Notes under the pieces: generated by a model
Told to the model about the DNA's origin: nothing
Seen by the model: only the letters and a program-made list of their open reading frames with translations
Database searches by the model: none
Shown: positions 62,901-64,000 of the stretch, piece after piece
Numbering within the stretch: the first letter of the stretch is position 1
How the letters are laid out: each line of letters opens with the position of its first letter
Assembly (NCBI RefSeq): GCF_004027225.2
Contig: NC_044277.2
Coordinates: 138,317,057-138,381,056, forward strand
Source: Strigops habroptila
Lineage: Eukaryota; Chordata; Aves; Psittaciformes; Psittacidae
Reading direction: 5' to 3'
DNA: 64,000 bases
Position numbers and translations under genes: made by a program

Positions 62901-64000
62901 ATCTTAAAGTCAGTAATATTTGTTAATATACCAAAAAAGAAAAAGAAAATTTTATCTCTTAAAACTGACTCTTATATTTTCCTGGAAGGATTTCTTATTC
63001 CACATTGCACAATAGCTACCTTTAATACCATCCAAAAATTATATTAAAAGAATCATTAGCAGCCAAAACGTTACAAGACCTCAGTTAACTGCCTCCATTA
63101 TATACAAAGACTTATTAATTTTTAAAATTAAAATATTTCAAATTGAACATGATCAAACATTTCTAATCGTGTTAAATGCAACTGTCTTCCAATAAAAGTC
63201 TGGGTTTAACAGAAGTTTCCTAGTCAGCTGTAGTCTCAATAAATATTTTTGAAGAGGGCATGAGGAAATGCATTATCCCTTCTGCATTTCCTCTTGCTGT
63301 GACTTACCAAAGAGCCCACACTGCATAAAACCATGCTCCAAAATTCACTGTTACTTTTCTTGTCCTATCCACTTTCACTGTCCCACTAATTTCATATAAA
63401 GAGAAACTAGTCTTGTCATGTTGCCCTCAGAATTAAGTTTGTAATGGATTTCAGTTTCTTCATTAAGCAGGAAGAGAATGTTTATCCTTGTATCAGTACT
63501 TCCATTAGAAGGTTTAGCGATACCATTCCTCCCACAAAACCACAAACAGTTTTCCTGGGATGGCAGTCTCCTCAAGAAGAGTACTGATTACTTCTCCTAC
63601 AATCCCTGAAATCAAAACCATGCTGTTTTCACGTACCACACCATCAAGCAAGGGAACAGCAAACTAGAACATTTAGTCTCACATTTATACTAGGCACTAC
63701 AGAGACCAATACATTGAATACTCCTAGAATAATTTACAAGGAGGAGGCACGGAAAGTATGCCTGTCACATACAATTTCCCCCTCCCCAATAATGGAACAG
63801 TGGATCTTACAGATACAAACTTGATTTAACCTACGAACAAAAACCTCAAAGATCAACTATTAAAACTGCAGTGCAGTAAAGACAAGAGGACCAATAGAGC
63901 AAACTGATTGATTTTACCTATATGAATCACTACAGTAATAACTAGACTTCTGCAAGTATATCTGTGATGAATCATGAAATGAGATATCCTAACACACACA
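26912..64000 (-). CDS. SLC4A7: SLC4A7 gene, partial (20 coding exons plus 3' UTR)
   Basis: Encodes NBCn1, an electroneutral Na+/HCO3- cotransporter of the SLC4 family that loads bicarbonate into cells across the plasma membrane. Twenty exons, 2990 nt, join in frame to 995 residues plus stop: cytosolic cassette II, the end of the cytosolic domain, the membrane domain with its glycosylated extracellular loop, a Lys-rich C-terminal tail and the PDZ ligand ETSL. All phases close, and every intron is GT-AG except one GC-AG. Alignment to remembered human NBCn1 is near-continuous, and cassettes II and III separate it from SLC4A8 and SLC4A10. The 5' exons (N-terminus, remainder of the cytosolic domain) lie beyond 64000. 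NEK10 follows in tandem, as in human. The 3' end is inferred from a poly(A) signal. Confidence 0.97.
26930..26935 (-). terminator. SLC4A7: Distal poly(A) signal of SLC4A7
   Basis: AATAAA on the minus strand, followed within 15-50 nt by a GT-rich stretch (CTGTTGAGG...GGGTTTGTTGTGGG), the expected downstream element. Predicted cleavage is at about 26905-26920. It is the last such signal before CpG-rich promoter sequence begins. A second AATAAA lies 43 nt upstream (26973-26978). Confidence 0.75.
29183..29308. repeat. SLC4A7: TTTG/GTTT-rich low-complexity tract in SLC4A7 3' UTR
   Basis: About 125 bp of TTTG and GGGTTT units with a run of eight G. It becomes a CAAA/CCAAA tract in the mRNA. No retroelement boundary is recognised. 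Confidence 0.7.
31304..31385 (-). CDS. SLC4A7: SLC4A7 last coding exon with PDZ ligand
   Basis: The 82-nt coding part encodes [20 protein letters not shown] and DAETSL, then TAG at 31306-31304. The terminal ETSL is a class I PDZ ligand, the motif that anchors NBCn1 to PDZ scaffold proteins. Human has PDKPVSVKISFEDEPRKKYV before the same ending, so the ligand is conserved while the segment before it has drifted. Acceptor CCAACAG with a good pyrimidine tract. Confidence 0.96.
31386..34399 (-). other. SLC4A7: SLC4A7 3.0-kb intron before the last exon
   Basis: AT-rich intron without recognisable exons. It contains the A-rich repeat at 32836-32877. A 121-codon minus frame at 33483-33848 shows no family resemblance. 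Nothing else stands out. Confidence 0.5.
32836..32877. repeat. A-rich repeat of AAAAT type
   Basis: A run of A4-7 units separated by single T, about 42 bp, in an SLC4A7 intron. It could be a microsatellite or a degraded poly(A) tail. Similar simple tracts are at 12939-12953, 22109-22126 and 19706-19720. Confidence 0.8.
34400..34507 (-). CDS. SLC4A7: SLC4A7 exon, cassette III (C-terminal, alternative)
   Basis: A 108-nt exon, exactly 36 codons, phase 2 at both ends. It encodes [20 protein letters not shown] and [15 protein letters not shown], matching the 36-residue optional C-terminal cassette of mammalian NBCn1. Skipping it joins the split Ser to the last exon without frameshift. The high conservation of an optional exon suggests a regulatory role in the tail (inference). 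Acceptor TCTTTAG, donor GAG|GTAGCT. Confidence 0.95.
35567..35740 (-). mobile_element. CR1 3' end fragment
   Basis: Plus strand ATAGAATCATAGAATAGTTA and GGTTGGAAAGGACCTTAAG are the reverse complement of the CR1 terminus. It continues about 170 bp into CR1 3' sequence (GCCTTGAACACTGCCAGGGA). It lies in the SLC4A7 intron between the two C-terminal tail exons and next to an oppositely oriented CR1 piece. Confidence 0.88.
35789..36000 (+). mobile_element. CR1 ORF2 endonuclease fragment
   Basis: A plus-strand frame reads [29 protein letters not shown] and [20 protein letters not shown] (after a stop in the middle of CYRPP), which is the apurinic-endonuclease domain of CR1 ORF2. It is a broken piece, head-to-head with the CR1 3' end at 35567-35740, probably from two insertions or an inverted insertion. 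Confidence 0.85.
36625..36722 (-). CDS. SLC4A7: SLC4A7 exon, C-terminal tail
   Basis: A 98-nt exon encoding [20 protein letters not shown] and [12 protein letters not shown], then the first two bases of a split Ser. It corresponds to human EAERMLQDDDDTVHLPFEGG; the bird version is diverged but colinear. It precedes optional cassette III. Acceptor TTTACAG, donor CAG|GTATAA. Confidence 0.93.
37464..37595 (-). CDS. SLC4A7: SLC4A7 exon, end of membrane domain and Lys-rich tail
   Basis: A 132-nt exon, 44 codons, phase 0 to 0, encoding [40 protein letters not shown] and KEKA. It ends the final span and begins the cytosolic tail. L(D)DLMPE is the acidic stretch shown in related transporters to bind carbonic anhydrase II (debated in the field). 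The Lys/Glu run is conserved. Acceptor CTTAAG, donor GCA|GTAAGT. Confidence 0.97.
37933..38106 (-). CDS. SLC4A7: SLC4A7 exon, last membrane spans
   Basis: A 174-nt exon, 58 codons, phase 0 to 0, encoding [40 protein letters not shown] and [18 protein letters not shown]. It carries the cytosolic [17 protein letters not shown] segment and hydrophobic spans. It differs from human at three visible positions. Donor ATG|GTAAGT. Confidence 0.98.
38521..38589 (-). CDS. SLC4A7: SLC4A7 exon, membrane span
   Basis: A 69-nt exon, 23 codons, phase 0 to 0, encoding [20 protein letters not shown] and [16 protein letters not shown] is an SLC4-wide motif and matches human exactly. Acceptor TTCCCAG, donor CAG|GTAAAG. 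Confidence 0.97.
39399..39420. repeat. CT simple repeat
   Basis: A short CTCTCT microsatellite in an SLC4A7 intron, at the end of a pyrimidine-rich stretch. Other small ones are a TA run at 9254-9265 and a TACA/CA run near 43908-43928. Confidence 0.65.
39734..39985 (-). CDS. SLC4A7: SLC4A7 exon, gate-domain spans
   Basis: A 252-nt exon, 84 codons, phase 0 to 0, starting [20 protein letters not shown] and continuing through [20 protein letters not shown], the loop [19 protein letters not shown], and a span ending in VFMTSVLK. Highly conserved; human has KGAGYHLDLL, so this copy has an extra Cys at residue 3. Acceptor TTTCACAG, donor AAG|GTAAAA. Confidence 0.98.
40238..40399 (-). CDS. SLC4A7: SLC4A7 exon, conserved membrane span
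   Basis: A 162-nt exon, phase 0 to 0, encoding [40 protein letters not shown] and [14 protein letters not shown]. The [13 protein letters not shown](I/V)[10 protein letters not shown] stretch is a hallmark of the SLC4 family. The loop [11 protein letters not shown] differs from human (PTHPERGWIIS). Donor AAG|GTAAAA. Confidence 0.98.
40830..40943 (-). CDS. SLC4A7: SLC4A7 exon, membrane span
   Basis: A 114-nt exon, phase 0 to 0, encoding [20 protein letters not shown] and [18 protein letters not shown]. One transmembrane span followed by the extracellular [12 protein letters not shown] segment typical of Na+-coupled SLC4 members. One visible difference from human is Leu for Thr before IDYLVG. 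Acceptor TTATAG, donor GAA|GTAAGA. Confidence 0.98.
41952..42113 (-). CDS. SLC4A7: SLC4A7 exon, loop end and next membrane span
   Basis: A 162-nt exon, phase 0 to 0, encoding [40 protein letters not shown] and [14 protein letters not shown]. It supplies the last two loop cysteines, one membrane span and the basic cytosolic loop. [11 protein letters not shown] and [10 protein letters not shown] are identical or near-identical to human. Acceptor TTGCAG, donor AAG|GTAATT. Confidence 0.98.
43948..44053 (-). CDS. SLC4A7: SLC4A7 exon, extracellular glycosylated loop
   Basis: A 106-nt exon encoding [20 protein letters not shown] and [15 protein letters not shown]. It is the fastest-evolving part of the membrane domain. 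Three N-glycosylation sequons are visible (NET, NKS, NLT), and the CVC pair, together with two Cys in the next exon, gives the four conserved loop cysteines of sodium-coupled SLC4 proteins. Human has four sequons in different spacing. Donor CCT|GTGAGT. Confidence 0.95.
45275..45350 (+). mobile_element. CR1 3' tail fragment
   Basis: Reads GATCTTTAAGGTCCCTTCAA and ACCATTCTATGACTC, the standard CR1 terminus. It lies in an SLC4A7 intron, with no adjoining CR1 coding sequence seen. Confidence 0.8.
45860..46105 (-). CDS. SLC4A7: SLC4A7 exon, central membrane spans
   Basis: A 246-nt exon encoding two hydrophobic spans around [20 protein letters not shown] and [20 protein letters not shown], followed by the start of the large extracellular loop ([11 protein letters not shown]). 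The FTEEAF...[10 protein letters not shown] stretch is the SLC4 signature, equivalent to the IFIYETFSKL region of anion exchangers. Phase 2 to 2. Acceptor ACACAG, donor TTC|GTAAGT. Confidence 0.98.
46664..46797 (-). CDS. SLC4A7: SLC4A7 exon, TM2-TM3 with the GSTGP motif
   Basis: A 134-nt exon encoding [40 protein letters not shown] and [22 protein letters not shown] is the signature stretch of the SLC4 family; in known SLC4 structures this region forms a half-helix beside the substrate site (established knowledge). Acceptor AAACAG, donor CAG|GTAAGT, split Arg with the next exon. Confidence 0.98.
49125..49299 (-). CDS. SLC4A7: SLC4A7 exon, TM1 region
   Basis: A 175-nt exon encoding [40 protein letters not shown] and [18 protein letters not shown]. 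It carries the amphipathic entry helix and the first transmembrane span, closing with the conserved [14 protein letters not shown]. Near-identical to human. Acceptor ATTTAG, donor ATA|GTGAGT, phase 0 at the end. Confidence 0.98.
50837..50940 (-). CDS. SLC4A7: SLC4A7 exon, pre-membrane linker
   Basis: A 104-nt exon encoding [20 protein letters not shown] and [14 protein letters not shown], the variable linker between the cytosolic domain and first membrane span; human has EKRKIPVFHNGSTPTLGETP. One residue is missing relative to human. The acceptor is preceded by an unusually C-rich tract (G-rich on the plus strand, 50943-50971). Ends in phase 2, splitting Arg with the next exon. Donor AAG|GTGTGT. 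Confidence 0.95.
50943..50971. repeat. G-rich tract before SLC4A7 exon 50837-50940
   Basis: Two G runs (7 and 11) with a CGGG end on the plus strand. In the SLC4A7 pre-mRNA it is C-rich and forms the pyrimidine tract directly before the acceptor. Confidence 0.85.
52180..52326 (-). CDS. SLC4A7: SLC4A7 exon, cytosolic domain
   Basis: A 147-nt exon, phase 0 to 0, encoding [40 protein letters not shown] and EPPKSVPSQ. It closes the folded N-terminal cytosolic domain; LPPGEWDP is an SLC4-wide motif. Only the first residue differs notably from human (Val for Ile). Acceptor TTGTAG, donor CAG|GTAACA. Confidence 0.98.
53262..53349 (-). CDS. SLC4A7: SLC4A7 exon, cytosolic domain core
   Basis: An 88-nt exon that completes the split Arg and encodes [20 protein letters not shown] and SIATLMTDD, essentially identical to human NBCn1 except Asp for Glu at the end. 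Part of the cytosolic domain. Acceptor CCACAG, donor GAT|GTGAGT, phase 0. Confidence 0.97.
55260..55417 (-). CDS. SLC4A7: SLC4A7 exon, cytosolic domain core
   Basis: A 158-nt exon encoding [20 protein letters not shown], then [20 protein letters not shown] and [12 protein letters not shown]. This is part of the conserved SLC4 N-terminal cytosolic fold. The [12 protein letters not shown] motif, completed by the next exon, is one of the best-conserved stretches across bicarbonate transporters. It ends in phase 2 with CG of a split Arg. Donor CG|GTAAAT. Confidence 0.97.
56803..56918 (-). CDS. SLC4A7: SLC4A7 exon, cytosolic linker
   Basis: A 116-nt exon starting in phase 1 and ending in phase 0. 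It encodes [19 protein letters not shown], then a Gly-rich stretch and [11 protein letters not shown], matching the human segment that begins [16 protein letters not shown]. This is the flexible Ser/Gly-rich linker after cassette II. The first codon completes the split Gly left by the cassette II exon. Acceptor AATTTAG, donor AAG|GTAAGT. Confidence 0.95.
60345..60545 (+). mobile_element. CR1 reverse transcriptase fragment
   Basis: Broken frames read [20 protein letters not shown] and the equivalents of a typical CR1 reverse transcriptase thumb region ([16 protein letters not shown] in a shifted frame; the usual form is QKANRILGCIKR). It has internal stops and frameshifts. It lies in the long SLC4A7 intron after cassette II. 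Confidence 0.75.
62082..62293 (-). other. Possible read-through terminal exon of SLC4A7 with poly(A) signals
   Basis: If the GC donor at 62293 is not used, the frame continues 70 codons to TAA at 62084-62082. The tail starts [10 protein letters not shown] and contains a hydrophobic run of about 25 residues (near [20 protein letters not shown]) before a short basic end. Two overlapping AATAAA hexamers (62091-62086 and 62086-62081) cover the stop, and a GT-rich stretch lies about 25 nt further on. This would give a truncated NBCn1 cytosolic domain with a membrane anchor. It is inference only: T-rich intron sequence encodes hydrophobic residues by chance, and no transcript evidence is available here. 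Confidence 0.3.
62294..62656 (-). CDS. SLC4A7: SLC4A7 exon, cassette II (cytosolic, alternative)
   Basis: A 363-nt exon, phase 1 at both ends, encoding about 121 residues rich in Ser, Thr and Pro. It includes [30 protein letters not shown] and [11 protein letters not shown], matching human cassette II (about 124 residues), which is optional in NBCn1. Symmetric phase lets it be skipped without frameshift. The donor is GC (62293-62292, CAG|GCAACT) rather than GT; it is chosen because only this gives the right phase for the next exon. The acceptor is uncertain: AAG at 62659-62657 or an in-frame CAG 9 nt downstream. Human has two more residues (GE) at the start. The Ser/Thr density suggests phosphoregulation (inference). 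Confidence 0.9.
62657..64000 (-). other. SLC4A7: SLC4A7 intron, cut by window end
   Basis: About 1.3 kb upstream of the cassette II exon. The preceding exon, which should encode a segment like RFTSRIPLVRSFADIGKK, is not found here and must lie beyond 64000. No repeat recognised. Confidence 0.6.

Noticed and set aside
1..64000. CRISPR arrays, tRNA or rRNA genes, operons or a bacterial-type defence system
   Set aside because: No such repeats or genes seen; intron-rich vertebrate genes account for the coding signal.

Overview
The window is vertebrate nuclear DNA, almost certainly from a bird. It holds parts of two tandem protein-coding genes, both on the minus strand: the 3' two-thirds of SLC4A7 (electroneutral Na+/HCO3- cotransporter NBCn1) and the 5' half of NEK10 (NIMA-related kinase 10). 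The two genes are also adjacent in human 3p24. The bird assignment rests on interspersed CR1 LINE pieces, avian-type ERVL-like LTRs with 5-bp target duplications, short introns and isolated CpG-rich sequence. I cannot name the species. Gene identities rest on exon-by-exon comparison with the human proteins as I remember them, and on splice phases that close without exception across all 38 coding exons; no search was run.

Layout, read in the direction of transcription (high to low coordinate). From 64000 to 62657 is SLC4A7 intron. Then come 20 SLC4A7 coding exons between 62656 and 31304, giving 995 residues plus stop: the alternatively spliced cytosolic cassette II, the end of the cytosolic domain, the whole membrane domain, the lysine-rich C-terminal tail with optional cassette III, and the terminal PDZ ligand ETSL. 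A roughly 4.4 kb 3' UTR runs to a canonical poly(A) signal at 26930-26935. Less than about 100 bp further on lies a CpG-rich promoter (about 26480-26880) for NEK10, with an RFX X-box and two CCAAT boxes. NEK10 then has a likely untranslated first exon, a start codon at 22720-22722 and 18 coding exons down to 1111, giving 582 residues: N-terminal region, armadillo-like repeats, a short helical linker and the start of the kinase domain (glycine loop and catalytic lysine). The rest of the kinase lies beyond position 1.

The introns are mostly unremarkable AT-rich sequence. They contain five CR1 loci, two LTRs in inverted orientation flanking five NEK10 exons, and several homopolymer or G/C-rich tracts, some of which form the polypyrimidine tract of an acceptor.

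The observations most worth following are: (1) the cassette II exon of SLC4A7 ends at a GC donor, and reading through it gives 70 in-frame codons with a predicted transmembrane stretch and stop codon overlapping tandem AATAAA signals, a possible intronic-polyadenylation isoform; (2) the X-box in the NEK10 promoter, which fits the kinase's known role in motile cilia; (3) the SLC4A7 3' end lying almost on top of the NEK10 promoter; (4) the inverted LTR pair around NEK10 exons; and (5) an 18-bp perfect palindrome that is a consensus splice donor on both strands. No prokaryotic-style system, tRNA, rRNA or CRISPR array was seen.
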